DNA from: Ophryocystis elektroscirrha
Lineage: Eukaryota > Apicomplexa > Conoidasida > Neogregarinorida > Ophryocystidae
Direction of reading: 5' to 3'
Assembly (NCBI GenBank): GCA_030141585.1
Contig: JAQIFP010000003.1
Coordinates: forward strand, 62,001 to 126,000
Length of the DNA stretch: 64,000 nt
Part shown: positions 33,030-44,208 of the stretch, piece after piece
Position numbering within the stretch: the first letter of the stretch is position 1
How the letters are laid out: each line of letters starts with the position of its first letter
Translations under genes and position numbers: made by a program
Notes under the pieces: generated by a model
Databases searched by the model: none
Told to the model about the DNA's origin: nothing
What the model saw: only the letters and a program-made list of their open reading frames with translations

Positions 33030-35405
33030 ATGGACGAAAAAAAACCATTATTAGAAGTTGTTCCTAGTAGTACGACATTTCCTTTCGAAATAGATCAAAA
33101 TCTGTTTACATTTGAGAAGAAGTCTTTTGAAGGCGGTGAACCTTGTCTGAATAAACAATTTATATTTTCTGTAAAACTTAGTAAAGCGCTTCAAAAAATT
33201 AAGTTTAAAAAAGAGAACATCGACTTGCTACCCAGTTATATAAGAAAAACTTTTTTTTTACTTTTTCTCAACCTACTATTCGTCTATTATTCGTATTATG
33301 CTAACTGTAGTAATTGGGTTTTTCATACATTTGATACTCAGAGCTTGAATTTGCTGAATCTGAATCCTCCAACAGTGCTGAAATTGGTGAAGTTACCAAT
33401 GAAAAGTTTCCCGTTTTAGAAAGCTTATGTGCTTTTGCAATAAACTTACTAAAGAACATAGCAAGAATTTTTAATCTGAAACAAACCGATGATTACGTCG
33501 AAGCTTTTCTCCAGGATTGCATCAGTCAAAATGATGTTAATTTTGATAGGCGGTTATCAGAAATAATCAATTGCAAGAATTTGTTATTAGTGAGCATTAC
33601 AGAGCACTTGCAACCTCTTATAAAAGAAAGTCTTTCAAATTTGGTAACAAACAAACTTAATTAGAAAAATATGTTGAAAAGTAGTTTATAATGATAAATA
33701 GTTTAAGATCTTTTTTGATTTTTCAACACAAACTTAACAGTAGACTTACGAAGATTTGGCGGGTTCAGAAAATACTGCTGAATATCCCAGTTTAATAACT
33801 CTTTTCATGCGGGATATATTGATATATTTACTTCTTAACAACATATTTGATGCTAGAGTTCAAGAAATTTTTTCACAGTATTTAATTGTATGATCTATGA
33901 TATAAATTTAGGTTATGCTTAGCATTTCAATGTGATTATTTAGCTATACGCCTTTCTATCGAGCAGATATTTGGTAAATATAATTACTTGAACATTATTG
34001 TCGCTATATTTACATATTTGCATAAATTTTTTTTTATAGAAAAAGAAATTAGTATCATGATTCATCCATGTCGAAAAGAGACGTTTAAAGAGCGTATGAA
34101 GCGTAGATTGAAAATTGCAAGTGTCGCTACCAGCTTAGGTATTGTAACAGCAGTTACAGCTGGTTTAGCGGTTCCGACAATTGCTGCGGGGTTAGGAATT
34201 CTGGGGGTTGCAGGGACTTCAAATGCAAGTAATTAAATTTTTTTCATAAATCGGTCTTTCAAAATTAATTTATTTTAATATTATTGAAATCAGTTGCTTT
34301 TTTGGGAACAACTGGAGGTTTTGCTGCTGTAGCATCGGTATTTGGTGCAAGTACTGCTGGATTAACTGGCTGGAAATATTCACGTCGAGTTGAAAAACTT
34401 AAAGTCTTTTATTTTGAATTACTTAAATCTAATGTTGACGTACTGGAAGAAATATCAAAGACTGAGAAGAAAAACCCAGTTAAGTCCTCAAACAACTGGT
34501 GTCTGAATATTACTATCTGTGTTAGTGGATGGCTGCAAACTTTGTCGGATTTATCAGAGCCATGGTCTATATTTGAATATAGCAATTCAACTCTGTACAC
34601 GCTTCATTGGGATCCTTCTATACTATTAGATTTGGGAAGTTTGTTATCATCATTTATTTCACAGGTAATGTCTTTTTCATGAGGTTTTAAAGAGTTAAAA
34701 CGTAAATTTAAATTTAACTGTACGTCAAATTGCAGAGAGTTGCAATTTCAGCTGCACAATTATGGTTGCAAACAACGGTGGCAGGAGCTTTAACGACGGC
34801 TTTAATGTGGCCTGTGGCACTTTTGCAGTTTGCTTCAACCTTAGATAATGCTTGGATGGTTTGTAGGTAACTTTTATGCAAATTCTTTACTGGAACATTT
34901 TAGAGATAGAGCAGCTCAGGCTGGTCGTTTATTAGCTGAAGTTATTACAGATCAAAATGTGATAGGATTAAGACCAGTTTCTTTAGTTGGTTATTCCATT
35001 GGTAGTAAAGTTATTTTTTCGTGCTTGTTGGAGCTACACAGAAAAAAAAAATTTGACAGGATATCTGATGTTATTTTGCTTGGAGCTCCTGTAACTTATA
35101 ATAAGAATGAATGGCAGAAAGCAAGAGAAGTTGTTTCTGGAAGATTTGTTAACGCGTATTCTACTTCAGATTGGATACTTGGGTTTTTTTTTCGTTACAT
35201 GGAATGGAAAATATGGGTAAACTACTGTAATTTATTAAAGTTTTAGGTCGCTGGACTTTCACCTATTAAAGTGAAGGGAATTGAAAATGTTGATGTAACA
35301 AAATTTGTTCAGAGCCATAACCAGTATCCTTCTAAATGTTCTGATATACTAAAATCAATAAATTATTATACACCATGTTTAAATACAAATGTATCCTATT
35401 TATAA
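33030..35405 (+). CDS. DUF726 membrane alpha/beta-hydrolase (TMCO4/Mil1-like)
   Basis: A membrane-associated hydrolase-like protein of the family that includes human TMCO4 and yeast Mil1. About nine exons; introns of 31, 34 and 40 nt alternate with longer ones. An acidic/polar N-terminal part is followed by LCLAFQCDYLAIRLS and a gly/ala-rich double membrane segment (GIVTAVTAGLAVPTIAAGLG and GTTGGFAAVASVFGASTAG). The hydrolase part contains LVGYSIGSKVIF (nucleophile elbow GYSIG), VILLGAPV, and VVSGRFVNAYSTSDWIL, VAGLSPIKVKGIENVDVT and a late histidine in QSHNQYP, as the family has. The biological substrate is not established. Confidence 0.88.
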
Positions 35406-35681
35406 TTCAATGTCTATCTTTTTGTGATAAATATATATATTAATATTTATATATATAACATTCATTTTTTCAGTTTTGCACAAAAACAAATTAATTAAAA
35501 ATAACCTGATTTATTGTTTCATTTATATGGATTAATTCAAAATTATTATAATTTAATTATTTTGATGTCAATATTTCTGTTTAAAATAATTTATTGAAAG
35601 CAATCATTTTTTGAAATCATGGTTATGTCAGAGCTTTCATAATGCTTTGAATTGACTGAACATTAGAATTTTGCAGTTAGA

Positions 35682-38224
35682 ATGACAAATGAGGTAAAAG
35701 CTGCAAAGGGTTCTGAAAAAAACTGTTTTAAATCTCTCAGCGACAATGAATCTAAAAAAAAACGAAGTAATCATTATTATAGCACTCTACTTTACATCTA
35801 ATTAGATACAGAAAAAAGTGCAGTAAAATATGAATATACCTTCAAGATAAATTTATTTATTTAGATAAGATATTCAACGATGAATCTCAAAAAATTAGTT
35901 ATATTGATGACACAAATGTACAAAATTTTTTTGATAGACTAATCAAAGTATTTAATTGTACCAAAACCTCTGATAGTTCGGAAAAATTAACAGATGCTGA
36001 ATTTGTGTTAAGTCACGTAAAGAAATCAATAAATTCTTCTGAAATCGTAACTATAGAAAATGCCTTTTTCATTCTCAAAGATATTTGGGATAAACTTTAC
36101 TACTATCAGCAGGTTATAATTATTAATTTGTAATTTGTTTCAGGATGGAGTAAAGTTTTTGACAAAGTTGCATAATCAGATGATGGGAGGTTTATTAGGG
36201 GATGAAATGGGATTGGGAAAAACAATTCAAGTATTGGCATTTTTATCTGGTTTGCACGTTACTCATATATTCAATGAAGATGAATTTATGTTCGGAAAAA
36301 AAATTATTCTCGCTTGTCCTGCCACTGTTATGCACCACTGGCTGGTTACTTGTCATTTTTGGTATCCTCCATTAAGGTGTATAGTACTGCAAAATAATTC
36401 CAGTCGTCGTCGAGAAACAATCTGTGCGGAAAACAGGTTTTTTTCATTATACATTATTTCATATGAAAGTTTAAGAGCTGACATTGTAATATTTTTAAAA
36501 TTTTACGTTTTTAGAATTACTTGATTAAAATCAAATGGCATTATATTATTTTGGATGAAGCACAAAAAATAAGAAATAATGAAACTGCTTTAAACCTTAA
36601 AATTAATCGAGTAAATTTAAATTAATGTGACTTTAATAATTGGTAATTAGTTAGTTGGTGAGCATCGACTCCTTTTGTCGGGATGTCCAATACAAAACAA
36701 CTTAATCGAGCTTTGGTCTATATTCAATTTTATTTCACCCAATCGACTAGGTTCTTTGGAAAGCTTCACTGATACTTTCGTAACACCAATTAAGCAAGTA
36801 ATTACACAACTTCAAAACTAATCTCTAAGGGGGGAAATTTGAATGCTACTAAAATAGATATTCTAGCTGCATATCACGCAGCTTCATCTCTTAGAGCAAT
36901 TATACTACCACATTTTCTGAGAAGAAATAAAAAGGAAGTGCACATTAATCTTCCGGAAAAACAAGAACAAGTATTATTTCTGATTATATACTAAATAATC
37001 AGATAATTTTTTGTCGTCTCACCAAAACTCAATATATAGTTTACCTTGAGATTTTGAAACTATTTAACGTGGATTTTATGTCAATTAAAAACAAGTTGAT
37101 AAATTATAGCAACAAATTATTTTCGATTCTGTCATTGCTGAGAAAAACATGTAACCATCCTGATTTAGTTTTTGACAAAACTTTCCAATCAAAGATCAGT
37201 GATTTTGGGGCTCTAGAAAGGTTAATCAAGCTAACTGTTTAATTTAAATTTAGGTCAAATAAATTGCACATTATCTCTGATATTCTGGATAAATGGTATT
37301 CAGAAAAACACCGTGTTCTTCTTTTTTCTCAAACAATTCAATTCTTAAATATAATAGAGCAAGTAATTAAGAAATACAACTTACGTCGAATTGATGGCCG
37401 AACACCCTTGGCAACAAGAACAAAAATTATTGATGACTTCAATAATGATGATGTTAGAGTTTTATATTAAGACTTTTTTTAGAGTATATTTATTTTATTA
37501 CTCACTGTGAAAGTGGGAGGAGTGGGACTAAATTTAGTCGCTGCTAATCGTGTCTTAATAATGGACCCTGATTGGAATCCCATGACGGATATTCAGGTAA
37601 TGCAACCCAGAAATAAATGAATTTAATTTATATTAGGCAAGGGAAAGAGCTTGGAGAATTGGACAAACGAAGGATGTATTGATTTATCGACTAATTACTC
37701 AGGGAACAATTGAAGAAAAAATATATCATAGACAGATTTTCAAGCAACTACTCTCAAAAAAAATCTTAGATAATCCGAGGCATAAAAGATTTTTCAAAAA
37801 AAATGATTTGGAAGAACTTTTTCAAAAACCTACTAGAATGCAAATTATTGAAAATTTATGTTCTACTGAATATATGGATTTAATTCGATTACAATTTAAT
37901 GATAGAGAAAAAATATCAACCAATGCAAAATCTTTTTCATCTGAATTAAAAAATTCAAACAACTGTAGTTCAAGTTCTGATTCGGATATAAAAATACCTA
38001 AACTAAAAAAACATTTTAAAGATAACAGAGAAGATGTTGCATGCTTGAACAAAAAACAAAGAACCGTGTTAGTGAGTGAAACTGAAAGACTAACAAAAAG
38101 CCGGTATTTGAATGAACCTTTAGAAAGCAAAGTTGTAAATTTTTTGTCTTCAAATAATTTTATTGAAGATTTTTTTTCGCATGAGATTTTTGAAAAATCA
38201 ATTGATGAAAATTTAAATAAATAA
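35682..38224 (+). CDS. ERCC6: Transcription-coupled repair SNF2 ATPase, CSB/RAD26
   Basis: Recognises RNA polymerase II stalled at DNA damage and remodels it for nucleotide excision repair. About twelve exons, introns as short as 24 nt. Core motifs: [41 protein letters not shown] (DEAQ instead of DEGH), [78 protein letters not shown] and the subfamily-specific [14 protein letters not shown] plus [12 protein letters not shown]. The N-terminus is only about 130 residues, shorter than the human protein, and the C-terminus ends after roughly 150 polar residues without a recognisable ubiquitin-binding domain. Together with the 13.5-kb gene this window has two different SNF2 enzymes. Confidence 0.9.
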
Positions 38225-38679
38225 AGTTGTTTGAAATAAATCTGTAGTTGTACATTTGAACACATTTTGAAAATTTCCGGCAATTCATTTTCGAACTATA
38301 CTGCAGCAACTATAATGCTTTTAATTATAATTAATAAGAGTATTATAATATACGGACTATAAGAATTCAAAAATATAATGTTTAAAATTACTTGAATTAA
38401 ACTAAAATTTAAAGTGAAACATAATTGTATATTAAAGATTTGTATTCCTGACTATACTACTTCAATTTACAACATAAATTACAAATCTAACAGAATTTAC
38501 TATAAATGCTGAAATGACTTCTTTTTTTATAGGTTAATTGTAATTTAAAAATACTTGCAATGTATTTGTTTGTGTACACGTCTCTCAGATCAATATAGTC
38601 CAACGTCTCTGTTTCAAGTTCATAATAAGGTGTATTTCATCATACTTTGTAAAACCTTTACATTCATATTCAATATACA
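38225..38679. other. Intergenic region before the repeat-protein gene
   Basis: 455 AT-rich bases with no gene recognised. It should hold the promoter of the intronless repeat-protein gene. Confidence 0.5.
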
Positions 38680-40302
38680 ATGCGTTTTCTGTTATCATTA
38701 CTTTCCACAAGTCTTGCATTAGCATATGCAGAATCAAATAGTTCAACTCTATATAATGCCGATGCTAATTCGAATTTAATTAAAAAAATTGAAGAAAAAA
38801 TTGATCATTCTGCTCAGTCAAATGTTCAAAACACTAGTTCACCCCAGAGAAATTTGTTACCTGCAGATCTAATATCAAAACCGTCCTTATATGCTTCAAA
38901 ATACACATATTATCCATCAGCTGTAAAAACCGTGAGACATTTTAATTCGTGGCATATAACTACACAAAAACCTGAAACTCCAAATCAGCCAATTTATCCG
39001 GTCCAACCAACTAATCCGGTTTATCCAACGAATCCGGTCCAACCAACTAATCCGGTCCAACCAACGAATCCGGTTTATCCAACTAATCCGGTCCAACCAA
39101 CGAATCCGGTTTATCCAACTAATCCGGTCCAACCCACGAATCCAGTTTATCCAACTAATCCGGTTCAACCAACTAATCCGGTTTATCCAACTAATCCGGT
39201 TCAACCAACTAATCCGGTTCAACCAACTTCTCCGGTTCAAATAAATACTCCGGTTCAACCAAATACTCCGGTTCAAATAAATACTCCGGTTCAAATAACT
39301 AATCCGGTTCAAATAACTAGTCCAGTTCAGATAAATCATCCGGGACATCCAACTAATCCGGTTCAGCCTACTTACCCAAATCATCCGGTCTACCCCAATA
39401 ACCCGGTCTACCCAAATAACCCCACTTATCCAAATGCCCCGGCCTATCCAAATGCCCCGGCCTATCCAAATAACCCGGCCTATCCAAATAACCCGACTTA
39501 CCCAAATAACCCGGTTAATCCAAATGCTCCGGCTTACCCAAATAATCCAACTAATCCAAATGCCCCGATTTACCCAAATAATCCTGCAACAACTGACCCG
39601 GCTGTAAATACTAATTGCTCACGGGGATTAGTTTCAACATTTTTATCGCATTTACCGGTTATAGGCAAAGAAAATAAAAAAGGTCTTTTTCATGGAATGT
39701 TTCTAGATCCTTTTGTGGCAGCGGGAAGACATCTTAAAGAGTATAACATGTTTGGCGAAAAACGTATGCGTGGTTCAATATTCCACCATCACTGTAACGG
39801 CCCAGTCCAGCTCCCAGCCCCAGTCCAGCTCCCAGAACCAGTCCAGCTCCCAGCCCCAGTCCAGCTACCAGCTCCAATCCAAGGCCCAGCCCCAGCTCCA
39901 ATCCAAGGCCCAGCCCCAGCTCCAATCCAAGGCCAAGCCCCAGCTCCAATCCAAGGCCAAGCCCCAATTCAAGGCCCAGTCCCAATCCAAGGCCAAGCCC
40001 CAATTCAAGGCCCAGTCCCAATCCAAGGCCAAGCCCCAATCCAAGGCCAAGCCCCAATCCAAGGCCAAGCCCCAAGTCACACTCACTTCCCAGTTCAAAG
40101 CCCAACGTCAAATCAAAGTCAAGTTATAAGCTCACATGAAATTCCACACCATTCTCATTTCCATCACCAAAACTATACACAGGGCCAAGGAAGAGAACAA
40201 AATAACAGGGCAGCCACAGAATACAGAGGTGGATTCTTATACAAAGCAAGGAATATGTTTAACAATGTTGTAGGAAATCTACCAATAATCAGACTTTTCT
40301 AA
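38680..40302 (+). CDS. Secreted proline-rich repeat protein
   Basis: A 540-residue single-exon protein. A signal peptide ([17 protein letters not shown]) leads to a 90-residue polar region, then three repeat zones: [12 protein letters not shown]-type hexapeptides (about residues 104-230), YPNNP/YPNAP units (about 230-305), and after a 70-residue unique middle, PVQLPAP then PIQGPAP/PIQGQAP units (about 375-465). The unique middle ([17 protein letters not shown] through FHHHCNG) and the C-terminus ([15 protein letters not shown]) share an LP-I motif. Only two cysteines are present, both in the middle. There is no membrane anchor. Many threonines and serines suit O-glycosylation; a mucin- or wall-like role is inference. 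Local GC is higher than in neighbouring genes because of CCN codons. Confidence 0.85.
   Translation: MRFLLSLLSTSLALAYAESNSSTLYNADANSNLIKKIEEKIDHSAQSNVQNTSSPQRNLLPADLISKPSLYASKYTYYPSAVKTVRHFNSWHITTQKPETPNQPIYPVQPTNPVYPTNPVQPTNPVQPTNPVYPTNPVQPTNPVYPTNPVQPTNPVYPTNPVQPTNPVYPTNPVQPTNPVQPTSPVQINTPVQPNTPVQINTPVQITNPVQITSPVQINHPGHPTNPVQPTYPNHPVYPNNPVYPNNPTYPNAPAYPNAPAYPNNPAYPNNPTYPNNPVNPNAPAYPNNPTNPNAPIYPNNPATTDPAVNTNCSRGLVSTFLSHLPVIGKENKKGLFHGMFLDPFVAAGRHLKEYNMFGEKRMRGSIFHHHCNGPVQLPAPVQLPEPVQLPAPVQLPAPIQGPAPAPIQGPAPAPIQGQAPAPIQGQAPIQGPVPIQGQAPIQGPVPIQGQAPIQGQAPIQGQAPSHTHFPVQSPTSNQSQVISSHEIPHHSHFHHQNYTQGQGREQNNRAATEYRGGFLYKARNMFNNVVGNLPIIRLF
38989..39595 (+). repeat. Coding tandem repeats, PTNP and PNNP types
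   Basis: Imperfect units of 12-18 bases encoding [12 protein letters not shown] and YPNNP/YPNAP. Synonymous differences between adjacent units are few, consistent with recent slippage or unequal exchange. Confidence 0.8.
39803..40078 (+). repeat. Coding tandem repeats, PVQLPA and PIQGPA types
   Basis: Units of 15-18 bases rich in CCA and CAA/CAG codons encode VQLPAP, then IQGPAP and IQGQAP. Confidence 0.8.
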
Positions 40303-40538
40303 AGAAACGTGAATATGATTTTTAAAGGTTTTAAAATGGGTTTTATATTTAGATTTACGTAATATTTGATTTTACTAATGGTTTTGTTAATATGTGTTTG
40401 GTATATAAATAAATTTAATAGTGTTTGCATTCAAATCTATTTTGAGGTTTTGACGAAAAGTTATTTAATTAGAGTTTTGTAAATTGTTTTGTTGAACTGA
40501 AAAAAATATCAAAAACTAAGTAAATGTAAAAACTTTGG

Positions 40539-42782
40539 TTATCGAACAATTTTACACGAGCAAGTTTCATTGTAGCTCAGCTTGCATAACAAAAGAGCTT
40601 TTAGAACGGAAGATTTGGAGAGGAAAGAAATTGAGTAATGTGAGTTGCTCAGGCAGGCGAGTTCGGAGCACAAGCATACAGGGCATATGTTATGTGTGAG
40701 TGACTGGTATTCTGTGGGACGTGTTTTACTTAAAACCGGTGCAAACCAGGAATGTCTTAAAGCTGCTTCCAAAGATATTCTTTTACTTGGGTCTCTATGA
40801 AAGAGGTAAGTGCAATTTTTTCGCTTACGCTTTTAGTAAACTTTCTACTAATTTTCGGGCTTCTAATGATATCAATGTCCATTTATCTTCATCGAAAATT
40901 ACTTGGCATCTTTAAAATCGTGAATGTTCAATTAGTTTACGCTCTATTCTTGTTTAAAGCATGTGAAGCGGTATCATACTCCGAATGAAAAGGGGTTTCG
41001 CCAGTCAAAAATAGATACAGTAATACCCCTGCAGAAAACAAATCCACTGCGGGTCCATACTTTTGTTTTTTTATTATTTCTGGAGCTAATACTTTTAATG
41101 ACTTGGTTGATCAAATTACCAACATATCCAGGTGATCCACAATTCATTAACATTCTACAACTTCCAATGTACGCAGCTAATCCAAAATCAATTAATTTAA
41201 TGCTTGTAGGATCGTTACAATTGATTAACATTAAGTTTTCAGGCTAAATTAGCTTTTAGTTTGAAATTAATTAACCTTTAAGTCACGATGAACAATGTTG
41301 TTGGTCTTTAAGTACAGCAGAATTAAAAAAACTTGGTAAATGATAAATTTTGCCTCATTCTCAGTCATCCGCTCTGAAAAATGTTGAAATTTTAGGTTAC
41401 TAACGATGAATTTTGAGCCATTCCTTAATGGTTCCCCCTGATATAAATTCTAGGACAATATGATAAAAGCTTTCTAAAAAAATAAAATTTATGTCCAACA
41501 TTACTATCTTTGAAAGCTGTGATAAATTGTACAACATTTGGGTGATTAATTCGTCTAAGTGTGTCAATTTCAATGTGTACTGCGGACAAGCGATTATTGG
41601 CTAAATTCGAAACTTTATCAATTGGAACGCTTTTGATACTTAAAATGCGTTGCGTTAATTTGTGTTTGACTTTATAAACCTAATTATGATTGTAGCACAA
41701 TTAATTTTTCTGAAGATTTTTTTTTTTACTTTTGCGAAAGAACCTTCGCCTATAATATCGTTCAAATCAAAATCAAATATATCGTTCAATCTAATGTGAG
41801 GGAGTCCCATGAAATTAAAGCTGCTTTCCCAAAATGCATAATCGTATTTTGCGTTATCAAAACACTGAAATTCATACATCTGGTTTATGACGTTTATGCA
41901 AAAACACGGCCTAAGTGTATTTGAAGTATAAAAGATACTATATGCTGACCCTTTCTCACTGTAAAACTGTCCAATAAATTTAGCTTTTTCCAATGGAACA
42001 ACATAATCTGGTTTTTTGGAATTTGATGATTCGTAAAGTAACATATCTATCGAAGTCCATTTAGACTGAAAATTTTTATCCAGTTTATGTATGATTATCA
42101 AGAAGTTTACGTAGTTTGTTGTAATGTTGATTGAAGTTAAAGGCAGTTTTTTAGTTTTAAAACAAAGTGCATTTCGGTAATTGAGCTTCAAATTACTTAA
42201 AACTAGAGATTTCGTAAAATTTACATTACGCGTTAACTTGGTACCCTTAATTATTCAAATTAAAGTAATATTTGTAACACAAACCTGATGATAAGGGGCT
42301 GTTTGAAAAAATCTTCTAGATTTTAAGGTTGAAGATAATTCTTGATAATGATTTGAGGTTTTATTTGATGAAATAAAGTGAATCTGGTTGCCGTTGTCTA
42401 TAACTATAACAATTTTTTTTTTCCAAACATCTTGTAGTATTCTCCAAGTTGCCAACAATGCCTTCCTATCATTATCGTAAATTTTATTAAAGATTGGGTC
42501 AAAATAATTTACACCATAATCAGGTTTTTTTTTTAGATATATAGATTTGAAAATGCTATATGATATATCTTTTCCGTCTATTGGATATAATAACAACAAA
42601 TCACGCATCCTTGAAGTTGTCATATAATTCTTACTATTATGGTACGGACAAATTTCATTGATCTTATGATTTGTATTGATTAAATTGGAAAAATTCAACA
42701 AAATACTGTTGAAGCAAAGATCTGGATTGTAATGAAGCAATTGATCAAACAAGAACTTTATTTTATTATTGGCGAACTGCAT
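40539..42782 (-). CDS. Serine/threonine protein kinase with PH-like N-terminal region
   Basis: A kinase in about nine exons on the minus strand. ATG 42782 opens a 360-residue N-terminal part with no certain domain; stretches such as KKIVIVIDNGNQIHFIS and SEKGSAYSIFY look like beta strands of PH domains, as in apicomplexan CDPK7, but EF-hands are not seen. The catalytic domain is complete when spliced: IIGEGSFAKV glycine loop, RILSIKSV with the ATP lysine, HIEIDTLRRINHPNVV, IVLEFISGGT, HRDLKPENL, IKLIDFGLA, MNCGSPGYVAPEI, DLFSAGVLLYLFLTGETPF, and DPSKRISLEAALRHSWF. The introns within the catalytic domain are about 31-50 nt. The last 75 residues form a Cys-rich tail (CPVCLCSELAC, CSCKIVR) instead of an EF-hand domain. 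Closest to the CDPK/CAMK group by motif style. Confidence 0.8.
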
Positions 42783-43086
42783 CGATATTTAATGTCCATC
42801 TAGAAGGGCAGTAAAATTACAGATTGACTATGCATTCGCAGAATATAATGGTAAATTGTTTATGAAAATTCTACTACTTGTTGATTTTAATTAAAAAAAA
42901 AATATTAAGAGCATCCTTGCATGCTTTTTAGATAAATTATTGGAGAAAGAGGTTTTTTCCAAGTGAGCTAAACTGTAATTGAAAGTAGAAAGAATATTTA
43001 ACATGTAATCTGTAAGTTTTGCAAGTGCGCACATATATATATATATATATATAATAGAAATGATAACTTATTTGAAGAAAATTTAG
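42783..43086. other. Spacer with a (TA)n microsatellite
   Basis: About 300 bases between the kinase start and the end of the next minus-strand gene. It holds a (TA)10 tract at about 43033-43053 and no gene. Confidence 0.6.
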
Positions 43087-43570
43087 TTAAATCATTTTTA
43101 ATCTTTTTTTAAAATGGAGTTCGGTTTTCAAAAATTTTCTTAAAGTATAATAATCATCTAGCTTATTTGCACAGATACCACATAGTCTTACTTCTATTAA
43201 CATCTGCACATAACGTCGAAAAGAATTATTATAACCTGTTTTTTTTCATGACCTTCTTTATAAGCAAACATAACTTCATAGCTGTTAATGTTTTTTTGCG
43301 AAGAACATTGCTTTGAAGCGCAAATGATTTCACCTTTACCGCTCAATACTTCTTTTGGTAATCTCCATCTAATTCCAAGCTGATTAGAAATGATTATTGA
43401 AATTTATCTATTTTACTTTTAATTCGTCATATCTAGAAAAATCACAAATAGCGAAATCTTTGACAGTGTTTTTCTCTTCAGTTAGGAAAAGCTTATTCTA
43501 GCTAGATTACTTTAGGATTTACTTGATCGTTAGTATTTTGAGTTTGCACATTTTTAGCTGAATATATCAT
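43087..43570 (-). CDS. FRA10AC1: FRA10AC1-family protein
   Basis: A small nuclear protein of the family represented by human FRA10AC1, which is reported in late spliceosomal complexes. Four exons on the minus strand with introns ending CTGAAGAG, TCTAATCAG and GTGCAG (31-40 nt). The core is unmistakable in order: FSRYDELK, GIRWRLPKEVLSGKGEIICASKQC, SYEVMFAYKEGHEKKQ, EVRLCGICANKL with the four cysteines of the family's zinc site. A lysine-rich tail (KTELHFKKRLK) follows. The N-terminus before FSRYDE is short (about 30 residues), so an upstream exon may exist. The MED31 stop is 110 bases upstream. Confidence 0.8.
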
Positions 43571-43679
43571 AGACGAGTTTATATTTTAATAAGCTTTATT
43601 TAAGTTCAAACAATTTTTGATTAATCGTAAGAAAAAAAATCAATAATTGCAAAACATAAATGTATCTTTAAAGGTACGG

Positions 43680-44085
43680 TCAAAATAAATCTGCTTTAAA
43701 TTTAGAATTATAATTGATTACCCATTGATACGACTGCTGTTTCTTTAGTTCAACAATTGCTTCATTGTACATCAATTTATCTCTAAATGTTTTATTTTGT
43801 AAGGCGTCAAGCAATCTTAAACATTGAGGAAAACTGTTGAGGTCATATTATCTTAATTTATTACATTAAGTGAGCGGCATATTCGGGTTTCTTCCAATAT
43901 TGCAAGTATTTCAAGTAATTTACGAATTCTGGTTGCTCGAAATAGTGATTTTTTGCTAACCCTGTATAAATCAAATGTATTATAAAATCACTGTTTTTAC
44001 ACTGTAAATAATCTGGGTTTGAGAGACATTGTACAAACTCGTATTCCATTGAAAATACTTGTTGAGATAAAATAGTTGAAGTCAT
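43680..44085 (-). CDS. MED31: Mediator subunit 31
   Basis: The smallest highly conserved subunit of the Mediator middle module, linking regulators to RNA polymerase II. Three exons; a 39-nt intron within the first half (after YLQ) is a multiple of three and does not show as a frame break, but removing it gives the family's NPDYLQWLAKNHYF. The second intron (about 31 nt) lies after YAAHL. Diagnostic sequence: YEFVQCLSNPDYL, QPEFVNYLKYLQYWKKPEYA, FPQCLRLLDALQNKTFRDKL. The protein ends 29 residues later at TGA 43680-43682. ATG 44085 gives a 14-residue lead. Confidence 0.92.
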
Positions 44086-44208
44086 TTGCTAAAAAGATGT
44101 AAATTTTATCTTTTAACTGCCATGACTGTTTATAATTTTGATCAAATAAGAAGTTTTATGAAATAGTCGAAAGATTATTTATTTATTATTTGAATGACCA
44201 TGATTAAG

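Noticed and set aside
38917..39384. 155-codon open frame on the minus strand over the PTNP repeats
   Set aside because: It is the mirror of a 12-18-base repeat: the opposite strand stays open because the unit lacks stop codons. The plus-strand frame has a signal peptide and sensible ends.
38989..39595. CRISPR-like array
   Set aside because: The repeats are contiguous, coding and without unique spacers; the genome is eukaryotic.
39713..40129. Long alternative frames in both directions over the PIQGPA repeats
   Set aside because: Low-complexity Q/S/K or L/G translations result from the same repeat read out of frame; no start or end sense.
43033..43053. (TA)n tract as a possible origin or regulatory site
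   Set aside because: Simple dinucleotide repeat typical of AT-rich genomes; nothing ties it to a function.
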